From positions 62,001-126,000 of the forward strand of contig CANKBG010000002.1 in NCBI GenBank assembly GCA_947479935.1: 64,000 nucleotides of DNA, read 5' to 3'. Positions within the stretch are counted from its first letter, which is position 1. Every line of letters starts with the position of its first letter. The DNA is from Comamonadaceae bacterium. Its GTDB lineage: Bacteria > Pseudomonadota > Gammaproteobacteria > Burkholderiales > Burkholderiaceae_C. A model generated the notes under the pieces. That model saw only the letters and a program-made list of their open reading frames with translations. It was not told the DNA's origin and made no database searches. This document shows positions 1 through 12,746 of the stretch, piece by piece. Position numbers and translations under genes: made by a program.

Positions 1-336
1 CTTCAGGTCATAACGTTCAATGGGGTTGGCATAGCCCATCAACACCACGGGCGTGTGGGTGTTAAGTTCACGAAAGCTTTTGACCATGTTCAGCACATGC
101 GAGGTGCCAATGCCAAAAGACAAAGCCTTGTCGCCCGCTTTTTGAATGACGGGACCATCGGCGGAGGGGTCGCTAAAAGGCACCCCCAATTCAATGACAT
201 CAGCGCCGGCTTCCACCATGGCGTGCATGAGTTCGGGTGTGACATCGGCGAAGGGGTAGCCCGCTGTAACGTAGGGAATCAGGGCTTTGCGGCCGTTGGC
301 TTTCAGTTGTTGAAAGGTGGCATCAATGCGGCTCAT
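1..336 (-). CDS. trpA: Tryptophan synthase alpha subunit, N-terminal part; gene runs off the window start
   Basis: Reverse-strand translation from 336: [65 protein letters not shown]; directly follows trpB with ATGA overlap. Confidence 0.95.
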   Translation of the reverse strand, partial: MSRIDATFQQLKANGRKALIPYVTAGYPFADVTPELMHAMVEAGADVIELGVPFSDPSADGPVIQKAGDKALSFGIGTSHVLNMVKSFRELNTHTPVVLMGYANPIERYDLK

Positions 337-1628
337 TTGAAAACTTTCACGGGCTGCTCACCCATTTGCAAACCCCCTTTGACGCCCTGACCTTGGCAGC
401 TGGGTCGGCAATAGAAGTCGGCTTGACTGAGGTCGGCCACAGTGCCAATGTCTTTGTCACCTCGGCCAGACATGTTGATCAAAATGGACTGATCGGGTTT
501 CATGGTGGCGGCCAGTTTTTTGGCATAGGCCACAGCGTGGCTAGATTCGAGTGCAGGAATGATGCCTTCGGTGCGGCACAAATAGTGAAAGGCATCCAAG
601 GCTTCTTGGTCGGTGATACCGACGTATTCTGCGCGGCCAATGTCTTTCAAGAAAGAGTGCTCGGGTCCAACGCCAGGGTAATCGAGGCCGGCGCTGATGC
701 TGTGCGTCTCGGTAATTTGACCATTGTCGTCTTGCAAAATGTAGGTGCGGTTGCCATGCAGTACGCCCGGGCTACCGCGTTGCAAAGAGGCCGAGTGTTT
801 GCCGCTCTCTAAGCCTTCGCCTGCTGCTTCCACGCCAATCAGGCGTGTGTTATTGTGGTTGATGTAGGGGTAGAAAATGCCCATGGCGTTAGACCCGCCG
901 CCAACACACGCTATGACTGCGTCAGGTTGTTGGCTGTGCAAACCAGTTTGTGCCAACAGCTTGGGCATTTGCTCGATACATTCCGTGCCAATGACACTTT
1001 GGAAATCACGAACCATCATGGGGTAAGGGTGCGGGCCCGCAACCGTGCCAATGATGTAGAAAGTGTTGTCGACGTTGGCCACCCAATCGCGCATGGCTTC
1101 GTTCAAAGCATCTTTCAGCGTGCGGCTGCCAGACGTCACAGGCACCACGGTAGCGCCTAGCAGTTTCATTCGATAGACATTGGGGCTCTGACGTTTTACG
1201 TCTTCTGAACCCATGTAAACCACGCATTCCAAACCATACCGCGCACAGATGGTGGCGGTGGCCACGCCGTGCTGGCCGGCGCCTGTTTCGGCAATGATGC
1301 GGGGCTTGCCCATGCGCTTGGCCAGCATGGCCTGCCCAATGGTGTTGTTGATTTTGTGAGCGCCGGTATGGTTGAGGTCTTCGCGCTTCAAATAAATTTG
1401 TGCGCCGCCCATTTCGCGGCTCATGCGGGCTGCGTGATAGATGGGGGAGGGGCGTCCCACAAAGTGCGCCAGTTCGTAGTTGAACTCGGCTAAAAATGCA
1501 GGATCGTTTTGGTATTTGGCGTAGGCTGCGCGCAATTCCAAAATGGCGTGTGTCAGGGTTTCGCTGACAAAACTGCCGCCATAAATGCCGAAGTGGCCAG
1601 AGGCATCGGGTTGTTGATAATCGTTCAT
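333..1628 (-). CDS. trpB: Tryptophan synthase beta subunit
   Basis: ORF 333..1691; canonical start [25 protein letters not shown] at 1628; PLP-site region [16 protein letters not shown]. Confidence 0.96.
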   Translation of the reverse strand: MNDYQQPDASGHFGIYGGSFVSETLTHAILELRAAYAKYQNDPAFLAEFNYELAHFVGRPSPIYHAARMSREMGGAQIYLKREDLNHTGAHKINNTIGQAMLAKRMGKPRIIAETGAGQHGVATATICARYGLECVVYMGSEDVKRQSPNVYRMKLLGATVVPVTSGSRTLKDALNEAMRDWVANVDNTFYIIGTVAGPHPYPMMVRDFQSVIGTECIEQMPKLLAQTGLHSQQPDAVIACVGGGSNAMGIFYPYINHNNTRLIGVEAAGEGLESGKHSASLQRGSPGVLHGNRTYILQDDNGQITETHSISAGLDYPGVGPEHSFLKDIGRAEYVGITDQEALDAFHYLCRTEGIIPALESSHAVAYAKKLAATMKPDQSILINMSGRGDKDIGTVADLSQADFYCRPSCQGQGVKGGLQMGEQPVKVFK

Positions 1629-1632
1629 GTTT

Positions 1633-2316
1633 TTACTCAATGGCATCAGCTGCTTTGACAGCAGCCACAAATTCTTGGATTTTCCGGGCATCTTTGAGGC
1701 CTTTTTGGCCGTCTAGCTCTACGCCCGAACTGACATCAACGGCCAAAGACAGAGCTTTGGACCGAAGCGTGAGGATGCCATCGGTCACATTTGCAGGCGT
1801 CAATCCACCAGACAAAACGAGGTGAGCGTTGACGTTTGGAGGAAGCTGTGACCAATTGAATGTTTTCCCGCCACCGCCGTATCCGTCAACATGAGCGTCG
1901 AGCAGAATGGCCTGGGCATTTGAATAATGTTGTGTGAATTTTACCAAGTCAAATGAAGCGGTGTTTTCTGTGGGAATTCGGGCTGCTCGCCAGTAGGGGC
2001 GATTCACAGCTTGGGCCAAACGGTCGCATTCGGCGGGGGATTCATCGCCATGAAATTGAAGCAGGGCATTGGGCACTGCAAGGCAGGCCATTTGTACCTC
2101 TTGCAGGCTGGCATTCACGAAAAGTAAGACGGGCGTGACGTTAGCGGGAATCAATGGCGCCAACACGCGGGCTTTTTCGGGCGAAACGTATCGTGCGCTC
2201 TTGGCATACATCACAAATCCGATGGCGCTAGCGCCCGCGCTGACCGCATCCAACACGTCGGCCTCTCGCGTGAGGCCGCAAATTTTGATGAAAGTGTTTG
2301 GACGGGGCTGGGGCAT
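1633..2316 (-). CDS. trpF: Phosphoribosylanthranilate isomerase
   Basis: [27 protein letters not shown]; start chosen at MPQPRPNTF (2316) because the longer ORF overlaps truA. Confidence 0.93.
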   Translation of the reverse strand: MPQPRPNTFIKICGLTREADVLDAVSAGASAIGFVMYAKSARYVSPEKARVLAPLIPANVTPVLLFVNASLQEVQMACLAVPNALLQFHGDESPAECDRLAQAVNRPYWRAARIPTENTASFDLVKFTQHYSNAQAILLDAHVDGYGGGGKTFNWSQLPPNVNAHLVLSGGLTPANVTDGILTLRSKALSLAVDVSSGVELDGQKGLKDARKIQEFVAAVKAADAIE

Positions 2317-2330
2317 GGAGTTCAGGGCAG

Positions 2331-3113
2331 TCAAGGCAACCAGTGAAAAGGGGGCGTCGTTGTGGGAAGTCCCCATTTTGCGTCGTAAACAGGGCCTTGG
2401 AAATACAAACCATCGGGAGAAAACGTCGGTGCTGCGGCGTCTCTGTTTCGAAGATCAATGACTTCTTTCATCCAATCGGGTGATTGAGAGCCTTGGCCAA
2501 TGGAGACCATGCAGCCCATGATGTTGCGAATCATGTGATGCAAAAATGCATTCCCTTCAAATTCAAAACGCCAGTAAGGGCCGTGTTTGTGTATGTCGGC
2601 GCGCAAGAGGGTTTTGATGGGAGACAAGGCCTGGCAGCTACTGGCTCTGAAGGAAGAAAAATCGTGTTCACCCAGTAAGTGCTGGGCAGCTGTGCGCATG
2701 GCGGTCTCGTCTAGCAGTCGATAGACCCAGCCAGCGCGTCCAAATTCCAAGCTGGGGCGTACTGGCGACTCCAACACAATATAGGCATAGCGACGAGATA
2801 AGGCGCTGCCTCGCGCGTGAAATTCTGCAGGCACTTCTTGCGCCCACTGCACAGAAATGTCTTCTGGCAAATATCGATTGGTGCCACGTACCCAAGAAGC
2901 CATGTCGCGCTCTAAAGGGGTGTCAAAGTGGACCACCTGCATCAGACCATGAACACCCGCATCGGTTCGGCCTGCGCACAGTGTGGTGACTTTTTGGGTT
3001 GTGAATTCTTTGAGGGCTTTTTCCAATTTGTCTTGGATGGTGAGACCCGTACTTTGGCTTTGCCAGCCTTGGTAGGGCTGCCCGTTGTAGGTAATGCCCA
3101 GCGCCACTCTCAC
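2331..3113 (-). CDS. truA: tRNA pseudouridine(38-40) synthase TruA
   Basis: MRVALGITYNGQPYQGWQSQ, catalytic CAGRTDAGVHG motif. Confidence 0.95.
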   Translation of the reverse strand: MRVALGITYNGQPYQGWQSQSTGLTIQDKLEKALKEFTTQKVTTLCAGRTDAGVHGLMQVVHFDTPLERDMASWVRGTNRYLPEDISVQWAQEVPAEFHARGSALSRRYAYIVLESPVRPSLEFGRAGWVYRLLDETAMRTAAQHLLGEHDFSSFRASSCQALSPIKTLLRADIHKHGPYWRFEFEGNAFLHHMIRNIMGCMVSIGQGSQSPDWMKEVIDLRNRDAAAPTFSPDGLYFQGPVYDAKWGLPTTTPPFHWLP

Positions 3114-3556
3114 TGCAATGTCTCGGTGGTGGATAGCGATCGGAAGCTGGCTGAAGTTTTTGCTGCTTGCGGATTTAAGTCTAAATTTAAATCAAGTGCG
3201 ACAATGTACGCTGGAAGCTTCATCGAATTATTTTGGTTGAACGCAAGTTCTGAAGTGTCAGAATTTGCTGCAGGCGCCAAGGTGCTTAGGGCCTTCAAAC
3301 TTTTTCTACTTTGAATTTGCAGACCAGCCCAAACAGCCAACACACCCAAAAGAGTGAATGCAGCCCATAAATATGAAGTTTGATCAGAGGTATCGAGAAG
3401 GCGATTTAAATTTAACCAACCCGTCCCCGCATCTGCTTGCAGAGACGCACCTTTGTTGGATTGCACTTCGATACCTGCCAAGGTCAGAGCTTGCGCACTG
3501 ATATTCAAGCTAACAAAGCTTAACAGGCAGACAAAGAAGTGAAACGGACGAACCAT
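3110..3556 (-). CDS. Short FimV-like exported/membrane protein (148 aa)
   Basis: Signal peptide MVRPFHFFVCLLSFVSLNISAQA followed by FimV-like ALTLAGIEVQSNKGASLQAD; one TM segment YLWAAFTLLGVLAVWAGLQI; located between asd and truA, the usual fimV locus in Burkholderiales. Confidence 0.6.
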   Translation of the reverse strand: MVRPFHFFVCLLSFVSLNISAQALTLAGIEVQSNKGASLQADAGTGWLNLNRLLDTSDQTSYLWAAFTLLGVLAVWAGLQIQSRKSLKALSTLAPAANSDTSELAFNQNNSMKLPAYIVALDLNLDLNPQAAKTSASFRSLSTTETLQ

Positions 3557-3571
3557 GCGATGTATGGGAAG

Positions 3572-4699
3572 TTAAGCTGCTAGCAATATGCGCAACATCC
3601 GGCGCAAAGGTTCTGCAGCGCCCCACAACAATTGGTCGCCAATGGTAAAGGCGCCCACATACTCAGGACCCATTGCCAATTTGCGAATGCGACCCACAGG
3701 AATGGTCATGGTGCCGGTTACAGCCACGGGTGTGAGGTCTTTCAGTGTGGCTTCACGGGTGTTGGGAACCACTTTGACCCACTGATTGTCTGCAGCGATC
3801 ATGGCTTCAATGTCGGCCACGAGCATGTCTTTTTTCAGTTTGAAGGTGAGGGCTTGGCTGTGGCAACGCATGGCACCCACGCGAACGCAGAAACCATCAA
3901 CAGGAATGGCTGGCTTGTTGAAACCTTCGCCTAGGCCCAAAATTTTGTTGGATTCGGCCATGCCTTTCCATTCTTCCTTGGACATGCCGTTGCCTAAGTC
4001 TTTGTCGATCCATGGAATCAGTGAGCCACCGAGTGGAACACCAAAGTTGGTCGTCTCAGCGCCTGTGAGTGAGCGCTGCTTGTCGATGACTTTGCGATCA
4101 ATTTCTAAAATGGCGCTCTTTGGATCGTCTAGTAAAGCTTTGACTTCAGCGTTCAATGTGCCGTATTGCGTTAGCAACTCGCGCATGTGCTGTGCGCCGC
4201 CGCCTGAGGCCGCTTGGTAAGTTTGGGTGCTCATCCATTCAACCAAACCAGCTTTGTACAAAGCGCCCACGCCCATCAACATGCAGCTAACTGTGCAGTT
4301 GCCGCCAATCCAATTTTTGCCACCATTTTTCAACGCCGTTTGAATCACGGGCATGTTGACCGGATCCAAAATGATGATGGCGTCTTTGTCCATTCGCAAT
4401 GTGGAGGCGGCGTCAATCCAATGACCGTTCCAGCCTGCTGCACGCAGCTTTGGAAAAACTTCGGTGGTGTAGTCACCGCCTTGCGCGGTGATGATGATGT
4501 CGCAACGTTTGAGTGCATCAATGTTGAATGCATCTTGCAACGTCGTTTCGTTTTTGGCCATGGCGGGCGCTTTCCCGCCAGCGTTGGACGTGGAGAAGAA
4601 CAAAGGTTCAATCAAACCAAAGTCACCCTCGGCTTGCATGCGGTCCATCAAAACGGAGCCAACCATGCCGCGCCATCCTACAAGTCCCACCAATTTCAT
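3572..4699 (-). CDS. asd: Aspartate-semialdehyde dehydrogenase
   Basis: [21 protein letters not shown]; active-site [11 protein letters not shown]; 375 aa. Confidence 0.96.
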   Translation of the reverse strand: MKLVGLVGWRGMVGSVLMDRMQAEGDFGLIEPLFFSTSNAGGKAPAMAKNETTLQDAFNIDALKRCDIIITAQGGDYTTEVFPKLRAAGWNGHWIDAASTLRMDKDAIIILDPVNMPVIQTALKNGGKNWIGGNCTVSCMLMGVGALYKAGLVEWMSTQTYQAASGGGAQHMRELLTQYGTLNAEVKALLDDPKSAILEIDRKVIDKQRSLTGAETTNFGVPLGGSLIPWIDKDLGNGMSKEEWKGMAESNKILGLGEGFNKPAIPVDGFCVRVGAMRCHSQALTFKLKKDMLVADIEAMIAADNQWVKVVPNTREATLKDLTPVAVTGTMTIPVGRIRKLAMGPEYVGAFTIGDQLLWGAAEPLRRMLRILLAA

Positions 4700-4770
4700 G
4701 TCATCACCCTTTCAATTTAATTTTGAGTTTCCGACTCGTCGAGCCGGTAGGGCGTGACGAGTATGAGCGC

Positions 4771-5856
4771 TTAGCCCTTGGTCGTTTTCGTGATGGCTTT
4801 CACAACGGCTTCACCCATTTCGCGGGTGCTGACTTTTTGTGTTCCTTCAGACCAGATGTCGACCGTGCGCAAACCAGAAGCCAATACAGACTTCACCGCC
4901 GTTTCAATGCGATCGGCGGATGGGGCTTGGTTCAGTGAAAAACGGAGCATCATGGCAGCAGACAGTATTGTAGCCAATGGGTTTGCAATACCCTTACCGG
5001 CAATATCGGGGGCACTGCCATGACTTGGCTCGTACAAACCTTGATTTTTACTGTTCAAACTGGCCGATGGCAGCATGCCAATGGAGCCTGTCAGCATGGA
5101 GGCTTCGTCGGACAGAATGTCACCAAACATGTTGCCAGTGACCACCACATCGAATTTCTTGGGCTCTTTGACCAATTGCATTGCAGCGTTGTCGACATAC
5201 ATGTGATCGAGCGCAACGTCAGGGTACTCCTTGTGAACGTCAGTGACCACGTCTTTCCAGAACTGAAAAGTTTCCAACACATTGGACTTGTCGACACTGG
5301 TCACTTTTTTACTGCGCTTGCGGGCGGCTTGGAAGGCTACATGGGCTATGCGTTCAATTTCGGGCCGTGAGTAACGCATGGTGTCAAAGGCTTCTTCGGC
5401 GCCAGGGAAGTGACCATCGGTGGCCACACGGCGGCCGCGGGGTTGGCCGAAATAAATGTCACCCGTGAGTTCGCGAATGATGAGGATGTCTAGGCCAGAG
5501 ATGAGTTCAGGCTTGAGGCTTGAGGCACCGACCAATTGCTCGTAACAAATGGCGGGGCGGAAGTTGGCAAACAGACCTAAGTTTTTGCGCAAACCCAAAA
5601 TAGCTTGTTCTGGGCGCAAGGGGCGGTCGAGTTTGTCGTATTTCCAATCGCCTACAGCACCAAAAAGAATAGCGTCTGATTCTTTGGCCAGCTTCAAAGT
5701 AGATTCTGGCAAGGGGTGGCCGTGGACTTCATAAGCGGCCCCGCCCACCAGAGCTTCTTCCATTTCAAATTTCAAGTCGAGCGCATGCAAGACCTTGACG
5801 GCTTCTGCAACGATTTCGGTACCAATGCCGTCACCCGGCAGAACTGCAATTTTCAT
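4771..5856 (-). CDS. leuB: 3-isopropylmalate dehydrogenase
   Basis: [52 protein letters not shown]. Confidence 0.96.
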   Translation of the reverse strand: MKIAVLPGDGIGTEIVAEAVKVLHALDLKFEMEEALVGGAAYEVHGHPLPESTLKLAKESDAILFGAVGDWKYDKLDRPLRPEQAILGLRKNLGLFANFRPAICYEQLVGASSLKPELISGLDILIIRELTGDIYFGQPRGRRVATDGHFPGAEEAFDTMRYSRPEIERIAHVAFQAARKRSKKVTSVDKSNVLETFQFWKDVVTDVHKEYPDVALDHMYVDNAAMQLVKEPKKFDVVVTGNMFGDILSDEASMLTGSIGMLPSASLNSKNQGLYEPSHGSAPDIAGKGIANPLATILSAAMMLRFSLNQAPSADRIETAVKSVLASGLRTVDIWSEGTQKVSTREMGEAVVKAITKTTKG

Positions 5857-5931
5857 GATGTGTTGACTTTAAAGAATGGATGCGAATGGCGTTGGTAGCT
5901 GAAAGCAAAAACTGTTGCCTACCAGGCCCTT

Positions 5932-6576
5932 TTAAGCAACGTGTGCCAACCATGGCTTGGTGGCCAATCGTTCAGCTTCGAAGGTTTTGATTTTTTCCGC
6001 ATGGCGAAGGGTTAAACCGATGTCATCAAAGCCGTTGATCAAACAGTATTTGCGAAAGGCTTGAACTTCGAATGGTGTTTCTTCACCATGTGCACGTACC
6101 ACCACTTGGCGTTCAAGATCAATGGTGAGTTGGTAGCCTGGAAAGGCTGCTACTTCGTCAAATAATTTTGTCACGACGTTTTCAGGCAAAACGATGGGCA
6201 ACAAACCATTTTTGAAACAGTTGTTGAAAAAGATGTCGGCATAGCTTGGTGCAATCACGGCACGGAATCCATATTGGTCGATGGCCCAGGGCGCGTGCTC
6301 GCGGGAAGAGCCGCAGCCAAAGTTTTTGCGCGCGAGCAAAATGGAGGCACCTTGATAGCGTGCTTGATTCAGTACGAAATCTGGGTTGGGTTTGCGGCTG
6401 GCGGGATCTTGGCCGGGAAAGCCCGCATCGAGATAGCGCCACGCGTCAAACAAATTCTGACCAAAACCTGTCTTGCGGATGGACTTTAAAAATTGCTTTG
6501 GAATGATGGCGTCAGTGTCAACATTCTCTCGGTCCATGGGAGCCACTAGGCCTTTGTGCACATTGAATTTTTGCAT
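5932..6576 (-). CDS. leuD: 3-isopropylmalate dehydratase small subunit
   Basis: [45 protein letters not shown]. Confidence 0.96.
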   Translation of the reverse strand: MQKFNVHKGLVAPMDRENVDTDAIIPKQFLKSIRKTGFGQNLFDAWRYLDAGFPGQDPASRKPNPDFVLNQARYQGASILLARKNFGCGSSREHAPWAIDQYGFRAVIAPSYADIFFNNCFKNGLLPIVLPENVVTKLFDEVAAFPGYQLTIDLERQVVVRAHGEETPFEVQAFRKYCLINGFDDIGLTLRHAEKIKTFEAERLATKPWLAHVA

Positions 6577-6622
6577 ATGTATTCCTTGATCTTATGTTTG
6601 AACTTTTCTGTCTCAGTGCGCT

Positions 6623-8044
6623 CTAAGCAAATTGACGAATGTCCACAAAGTGACCATGTATGGCGGCAGCAGCGGCCATGGCGGGGCTGACCAAGTGTGT
6701 GCGCCCACCGGCCCCTTGGCGGCCCTCGAAATTACGATTGCTGGTGCTAGCGCATCTCTCGCCAGGTTCAAGGCGGTCGGCGTTCATGGCCAAGCACATC
6801 GAACAACCTGGCTCGCGCCATTCAAAACCAGCGGCCTTGAAGATTTCGTGCAATCCTTCGCGTTCGGCTTGTTCTTTGACCAAGCCAGAGCCTGGCACCA
6901 CCATGGCCAGCTTGACAGTTTTTGAAACTTTTTTACCCAGCTTTTTAACCAAAGCGGCCGCTTCACGCATGTCCTCAATGCGGCTGTTGGTGCATGAGCC
7001 AATGAAAACTTTGTCGACAAAAATATCGTTCAGTGCTTTGCCAGGTTGAAGTCCCATGTAGGTCAGGGCGCGCTCAATGGCATCGCGCTTGTTGGCATCT
7101 TTTTCTTTGTCAGGATCGGGCACGATGCCGTTGATGCCAAGCACCATTTCGGGTGATGTGCCCCAGGTGACTTGCGGCACGATATCGACTGCATGGATTT
7201 CGACAATGGCATCAAAATGAGCCCCTGCATCGGATTGCAAAGTTTTCCAATAGCCAACGGCATGATCCCATTCCACCCCAGTGGGGGACAACAAGCGACC
7301 TTTGACGTATTCAATCGTTTTCTCGTCCACTGCGACGAGGCCTGCGCGCGCGCCAGCTTCTATGGCCATGTTGCAGACGGTCATGCGACCTTCCATCGAC
7401 AAGGCGCGAATGGCTGAGCCGCCAAATTCAATGGTGTAGCCCGTGCCGCCTGCCGTGCCAATTTTACCAATGATGGCCAGCACGATGTCTTTACCAGTGA
7501 TGCCTTTGGCGACAGTGCCTTCTACTTTGACCAACATGTTCTTGGCTTTTTTGGCCAACAAAGTTTGAGTGGCCATGACGTGCTCGACTTCGCTGGTGCC
7601 AATGCCGTGCGCCAGGGCACCAAATGCGCCGTGCGTAGATGTGTGTGAGTCGCCGCAGACGACGGTCATGCCAGGCAGAGTGGCACCATTTTCAGGGCCA
7701 ATGACGTGGACAATGCCCTGACGCTTCGACATGAAGGGAAAGAAAGCTGCCGAGCCAAATTCGGCAATATTGCTGTCTAAGGTTGTAATTTGTTCTTTGC
7801 TGATGGGGTCGGTGATGCCGTCATAGCCCAACTCCCAACCTGTGGTGGGGGTATTGTGGTCTGCAGTGGCCACAATGGAGCTGACACGCCAGACTTTGCG
7901 GCCGGCTTGGCGCAAGCCTTCAAAAGCCTGTGGACTGGTGACTTCGTGCACCAAATGACGGTCGATGTACAAGACGGAAGTGCCGTCTTCTTCGGTGTGG
8001 ACAACATGTTCGTCCCAAATTTTGTCGTAGAGCGTACGTGCCAT
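6623..8044 (-). CDS. leuC: 3-isopropylmalate dehydratase large subunit
   Basis: [15 protein letters not shown] start at 8044; [17 protein letters not shown] and GCSMCLAMN cluster-ligand motifs. Confidence 0.96.
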   Translation of the reverse strand: MARTLYDKIWDEHVVHTEEDGTSVLYIDRHLVHEVTSPQAFEGLRQAGRKVWRVSSIVATADHNTPTTGWELGYDGITDPISKEQITTLDSNIAEFGSAAFFPFMSKRQGIVHVIGPENGATLPGMTVVCGDSHTSTHGAFGALAHGIGTSEVEHVMATQTLLAKKAKNMLVKVEGTVAKGITGKDIVLAIIGKIGTAGGTGYTIEFGGSAIRALSMEGRMTVCNMAIEAGARAGLVAVDEKTIEYVKGRLLSPTGVEWDHAVGYWKTLQSDAGAHFDAIVEIHAVDIVPQVTWGTSPEMVLGINGIVPDPDKEKDANKRDAIERALTYMGLQPGKALNDIFVDKVFIGSCTNSRIEDMREAAALVKKLGKKVSKTVKLAMVVPGSGLVKEQAEREGLHEIFKAAGFEWREPGCSMCLAMNADRLEPGERCASTSNRNFEGRQGAGGRTHLVSPAMAAAAAIHGHFVDIRQFA

Positions 8045-8214
8045 GGTGCTTCCTAAGGTCAAGCTAAGAATTTTAGCTGATTAACAATATTGCCCGTGCT
8101 GTATTTGCAGGGTAGGATCAACAGAATTGCGCCTTGAAAAGCTATAGTGTCGATTGGCCGATCTTAGAAATTCAAGCCTGATCAATCAGTTAACTTTTTA
8201 TTGAGACTTTTTTC

Positions 8215-9846
8215 ATGACCCCTGTCCACCCTAGTGACAATGTTTTAGACAGCAAAATTGCCCCAAACCCACAACGAATTGGTGTTCCCAAAGAGATTTT
8301 TCCTGGTGAAAAGCGAGTTGCCACCGTGCCCGATGTGGTGACGAAGCTGACCAAACTTGGCTTTGCGGTGGTGGTCGAACAAGGGGCGGGAGATCTGGCC
8401 GACCTGTCTGATCAAGCTTACGTTCAAGCCGGAGCAAGTATTGCGCCTAGCGCAGCTGCGCTTTGGAGCGGCAGCGACATCGTCTTCAAGGTCCGTGCGC
8501 CTACGGCCGAGGAAGTCAACCTCATGCACGAGGGTCAGACCCTCATCGGCTTCTTGTGGCCCGCCCAAAACCCCGAGTTGATGCAGCAACTGGCTGCCAA
8601 AAAAGTCACCGCGCTGTCCATAGACGCTTTGCCGCGTACGCTTAGCCGCGCCCAAAAAATGGACGCACTCACCTCCATGGCAGGTGTGACCGGTTACCGC
8701 GCTGTGGTCGAAGCGGCAGGTGCTTTTGGCCGATTCTTTAACGGTCAAATTACGGCTGCAGGCAAAGTGCCTCCCGCCAAGGTGTTCATTGCCGGTGCCG
8801 GTGTGGCAGGCTTGGCCGCCATTGGTGCAGCTGCCAGTTTGGGCGCCATTGTTCGCGCCAACGACACTCGTGCCGAAGTGGCCGATCAAGTGGTGTCGCT
8901 CGGTGGCGAGTTTGTCAAGGTGAACTTTGAGGAAGAAGGCTCGGGCAGCGGCGGTTATGCCAAAGTGATGAGCGAGGGCTTTTTGGCGGCGCAGCGCGAG
9001 ATGTATGCCCAACAAGCTAAAGAGTGCGACATCATCATCACCACCGCGCTCATTCCTGGCAAACCAGCCCCCAAACTGATCACTGCCGAAATGGTGCGCA
9101 ATATGAAGCCCGGCAGTGTCATTGTTGACATGGCCGCTGAGCAAGGCGGCAACTGCGAGTTGACCGAGCCTGGCAAGGCGGTGGTCAAGCACGGTGTCAC
9201 TATCGTTGGCTACACCGACTTGGCTTCTCGCATGGCCCGCCAGTCGTCTACGCTTTATGGCACCAACCTGTTCCGCCTAACCGAAGAGCTTTGCAAGACA
9301 AAGGATGGCGTGATCAACGTCAACATGGAAGACGATGCCATCCGCGGACTGACTGTCATCAAAGACGGCGCCATCACATGGCCAGCACCTCCCTTGGTTG
9401 TTGCGCCCAAACCTGCGCCCAAGCCATCTGCTGCGTCAGTGGCCAAAAAAGGCCATGGCCATGGTGAGCCTTCTGGCCCCATGCCAGCCGGCCAGCTGGC
9501 CATCGTGGCTGGCGTTGCTGCTGTTTTGTTTGTCTTGGTGGGTGCTTATGCGCCGGCTGCGTTTCTTTCTCACTTCACGGTGTTTGTACTGGCCTGCTTT
9601 GTGGGTTACATGGTGGTTTGGAACGTCAAGCCTGCCTTGCACACCCCTCTCATGAGTGTGACCAATGCCATCAGCTCCATCATTGCGATTGGCGCGTTGG
9701 TCCAAATCTCGCCCATTGCCAATGCGGCTGCTCGCCCCAACACGCTCATCATTGTGTTGGCCTCTATTGCCTTGGTGCTGACTGCTATCAACATGTTTGG
9801 CGGCTTTGCGGTCACTCAGCGCATGCTGGCTATGTTCAGAAAATAA
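8215..9846 (+). CDS. pntA: NAD(P) transhydrogenase subunit alpha (alpha1 and TM part in one polypeptide)
   Basis: [25 protein letters not shown]-terminal TM region after a Pro/His/Gly-rich linker. Confidence 0.94.
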   Translation: MTPVHPSDNVLDSKIAPNPQRIGVPKEIFPGEKRVATVPDVVTKLTKLGFAVVVEQGAGDLADLSDQAYVQAGASIAPSAAALWSGSDIVFKVRAPTAEEVNLMHEGQTLIGFLWPAQNPELMQQLAAKKVTALSIDALPRTLSRAQKMDALTSMAGVTGYRAVVEAAGAFGRFFNGQITAAGKVPPAKVFIAGAGVAGLAAIGAAASLGAIVRANDTRAEVADQVVSLGGEFVKVNFEEEGSGSGGYAKVMSEGFLAAQREMYAQQAKECDIIITTALIPGKPAPKLITAEMVRNMKPGSVIVDMAAEQGGNCELTEPGKAVVKHGVTIVGYTDLASRMARQSSTLYGTNLFRLTEELCKTKDGVINVNMEDDAIRGLTVIKDGAITWPAPPLVVAPKPAPKPSAASVAKKGHGHGEPSGPMPAGQLAIVAGVAAVLFVLVGAYAPAAFLSHFTVFVLACFVGYMVVWNVKPALHTPLMSVTNAISSIIAIGALVQISPIANAAARPNTLIIVLASIALVLTAINMFGGFAVTQRMLAMFRK

Positions 9847-9862
9847 TTAGGAAGAAGCATTC

Positions 9863-11284
9863 ATGAGCTCTAATTTGTCGACGGTTGCGTACATTGGTGC
9901 AACCATTCTCTTCATCCTCAGCCTAGGCGGTTTGTCCAATCAGGAAACCGCACGCCGTGGCAACCTCTACGGCATGATCGGCATGACTTTGGCCGTCTTG
10001 GCCACCGTTTTGGGCCCTCAAGTCACTGGCGCAGGTACGCCTTGGATTGTGGGCAGTTTGGTCGTTGGCGGTACCATTGGCTTGTATGCTGCGCGCTCGG
10101 TACAAATGACCCAAATGCCCGAGCTGGTCGCGCTCATGCACAGCATGGTCGGTATGGCCGCGGTGCTGGTGGGTTACGCCACCTTCGTCGACCCCGAGGC
10201 CACCAAAGGTTTTGAAGGCGCAGCGCACGCCATTCACGCCATGGAAATCTACATTGGCATCTTCATCGGTGCGGTCACCTTCTCTGGTTCGGTGGCAGCG
10301 TTTGGCAAGTTGTCGGGCCGCATCGGAGGCAGTCCCTTGTTGCTGCCTGCGCGCCACTGGATCAACCTCGCCGGTTTGCTGGCTGTGGTTTATTTTGGTC
10401 GCATGTTCTTGCAAGCCGAAACCATCGAGCAAGGCATGTTCCCGCTGTTTGTCATGAGCGCCATTGCGCTCTTGTTTGGTATCCACATGGTGATGGCCAT
10501 TGGCGGCGCCGATATGCCAGTGGTGGTGTCTATGCTTAACAGTTACTCGGGCTGGGCAGCAGCGGCTACGGGCTTTATGTTGAGCAACGATTTGTTGATC
10601 GTTGTTGGCGCGTTGGTGGGCTCCAGCGGCGCCATTCTTTCCTACATCATGTGCAACGCGATGAACCGCAGTTTCATCAGTGTGATCGCCGGCGGCTTTG
10701 GTACCACTGCAGCTGCGCCTAAACCTTCTGGCGATGCGAGTGCCGAGCCGGTTGGTGAGGTGAGCCCTATCTTGGCTGCAGAGACTGCTGAATTATTGCG
10801 AGATGCCAAGAACGTGATCATCGTGCCTGGCTATGGGATGGCCGTGGCGCAAGCCCAGCACACCGTGTTTGAAATCACCCGCAGCTTGCGTGAAAAAGGC
10901 GTGAACGTGCGCTTTGGTATCCACCCTGTGGCGGGCCGCATGCCGGGCCACATGAACGTGTTGTTGGCTGAGGCCAAGGTGCCTTACGACATCGTGATGG
11001 AAATGGATGAGTTGAACGAAGACTTTCCAGGCACCGACGTGGCCATCGTGATTGGTGCTAACGACATCGTGAACCCTGCGGCCCAAGACGATCCTACAAG
11101 CCCTATTGCAGGAATGCCAGTGCTTGAAGTTTGGAAGGCTCGCACCAGCATCGTCATGAAACGATCTATGGCCAGTGGTTACGCAGGTGTTGACAACCCA
11201 CTTTTCTACAAAGACAACAACCGCATGTTGTTTGGCGACGCCAAGAAAATGTTGGATGAAGTTCTGGTGGCACTGAAAACTTAG
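9863..11284 (+). CDS. pntB: NAD(P) transhydrogenase subunit beta
   Basis: Multi-TM N-terminus; [22 protein letters not shown] and [29 protein letters not shown]. Confidence 0.95.
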   Translation: MSSNLSTVAYIGATILFILSLGGLSNQETARRGNLYGMIGMTLAVLATVLGPQVTGAGTPWIVGSLVVGGTIGLYAARSVQMTQMPELVALMHSMVGMAAVLVGYATFVDPEATKGFEGAAHAIHAMEIYIGIFIGAVTFSGSVAAFGKLSGRIGGSPLLLPARHWINLAGLLAVVYFGRMFLQAETIEQGMFPLFVMSAIALLFGIHMVMAIGGADMPVVVSMLNSYSGWAAAATGFMLSNDLLIVVGALVGSSGAILSYIMCNAMNRSFISVIAGGFGTTAAAPKPSGDASAEPVGEVSPILAAETAELLRDAKNVIIVPGYGMAVAQAQHTVFEITRSLREKGVNVRFGIHPVAGRMPGHMNVLLAEAKVPYDIVMEMDELNEDFPGTDVAIVIGANDIVNPAAQDDPTSPIAGMPVLEVWKARTSIVMKRSMASGYAGVDNPLFYKDNNRMLFGDAKKMLDEVLVALKT

Positions 11285-11315
11285 AAATTCAACAACTCAA
11301 CAAAGAAAATGGATG

Positions 11316-11345
11316 AAAAAAAGCCCGCGGATCACGCGGGCTTTT
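11316..11345. terminator. Intrinsic, bidirectional terminator between convergent pntB and gltA
   Basis: aaaaaagcccgcg-gatca-cgcgggctttt stem with A/T tracts on both sides. Confidence 0.9.
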
Positions 11346-11361
11346 AGACAAGGGGCAAAGC

Positions 11362-12666
11362 TTAATTTGCGCCTGGCACGTTACGGCGGGGTGAGCCCGT
11401 AAACAGCTGACGGGGACGACCGATTTTGTATTCAGGGTCTCCAATCATTTCGTTCAATTGGGCAATCCAGCCCACGGTGCGGGCCTGTGCGAAAACGCCG
11501 GTGAACAAGTTCACTGGAATGCCAATGGCGCGCTGAACGATGCCAGAGTAGAAGTCGACATTGGGGTACAGCTTACGTGACACAAAGTAGTCGTCTTCCA
11601 AAGCGATTTTTTCAACTTGCTTGGCCAATTTGAACAAGGGGTCGTTTTCCAAGCCCAGTTCAGCCAAAACTTCGTTGCAAGTCTCTTGCATGAGTTTGGC
11701 GCGAGGGTCGTAGTTTTTGTAAACACGGTGACCGAAGCCCATGAGCTTGACGCCAGAGTTTTTGTCTTTGACTTGTTCCATGAACTCGCCCACTTTGGCG
11801 ATGCCACCCATTTTTTGAATATCGTCCAACATGTTCAAGCACGCTTCGTTGGCGCCGCCGTGGGCTGGTCCCCACAAGCAAGCCACGCCAGCTGCAATGG
11901 CAGCAAAAGGATTGGTGCCTGACGAGCCGCACAAACGCACAGTCGATGTGGAAGCGTTTTGCTCGTGGTCTGCATGCAAGATAAAAATGCGGTCCAAGGC
12001 ACGCTCGAGTACAGGGTTGACCACGTAGTCCTCGCAAGGAACGCCAAACATCATCCGCAAAAAGTTGCCAGAATAAGACAAACTGTTTTGGGGGTACATG
12101 AAAGGCTGGCCGATGCCGTACTTGTATGCCATGGCCACTAAGGTGGGCATTTTGGCAATCAGTCGGATGGCTGAAATTTCGCGGTGCTCAGGATTGGTGA
12201 TGTCGGTGCTGTCGTGATAGAAAGCAGACAAAGCGCCCACCAAGCCGGTTAAGACGGCCATCGGGTGCGCATCACGACGAAAACCGCGCAAGAAAAACTG
12301 CATCTGCTCGTTCACCATGGTGTGGTTGTTCACCAACTTGTGAAAATCTGTGCTTTGCTTGGCGTCGGGTAAATCGCCCTTTAAAAGCAAATAGCAAGTG
12401 TCCAAAAAGTCGCCATGGTTGGCCAATTGCTCGATGGGATAACCGCGGTAAAGCAACTCACCTTTGTCACCGTCAATAAAGGTGATGCCTGATTGGCAAG
12501 AGGCGGTTGACAGGAAACCAGGGTCATAAGTGAACATGCCGCTTTGTCCGTACAACTTGCGAATATCGATCACATCGGGGCCGATATTGCCGCTGTAAAC
12601 GGGCATTTCAATGCTGGGGGTGCCGTTACTGAACGACAGGGTTGCTTTGTTGTCAGCAAGTTTCAT
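11362..12666 (-). CDS. gltA: Citrate synthase
   Basis: [52 protein letters not shown]. Confidence 0.97.
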   Translation of the reverse strand: MKLADNKATLSFSNGTPSIEMPVYSGNIGPDVIDIRKLYGQSGMFTYDPGFLSTASCQSGITFIDGDKGELLYRGYPIEQLANHGDFLDTCYLLLKGDLPDAKQSTDFHKLVNNHTMVNEQMQFFLRGFRRDAHPMAVLTGLVGALSAFYHDSTDITNPEHREISAIRLIAKMPTLVAMAYKYGIGQPFMYPQNSLSYSGNFLRMMFGVPCEDYVVNPVLERALDRIFILHADHEQNASTSTVRLCGSSGTNPFAAIAAGVACLWGPAHGGANEACLNMLDDIQKMGGIAKVGEFMEQVKDKNSGVKLMGFGHRVYKNYDPRAKLMQETCNEVLAELGLENDPLFKLAKQVEKIALEDDYFVSRKLYPNVDFYSGIVQRAIGIPVNLFTGVFAQARTVGWIAQLNEMIGDPEYKIGRPRQLFTGSPRRNVPGAN

Positions 12667-12746
12667 GATTCAATTTCCTCTGGTAATCAGTCTATTCAAA
12701 TGGTTTTATTTGCAAAAAATAACTTGCAAATGTCCGTCGTTTCAAT

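Noticed and set aside
8245-9192. 315-aa minus-strand ORF opposite pntA, plus similar long antisense ORFs (e.g. 9923..10486, 33738..34382, 366..812)
   Set aside because: Each lies fully antisense to a well-recognised gene, has atypical composition (His/Cys/Arg-rich) and no recognisable motif; best explained as shadow ORFs from codon bias.
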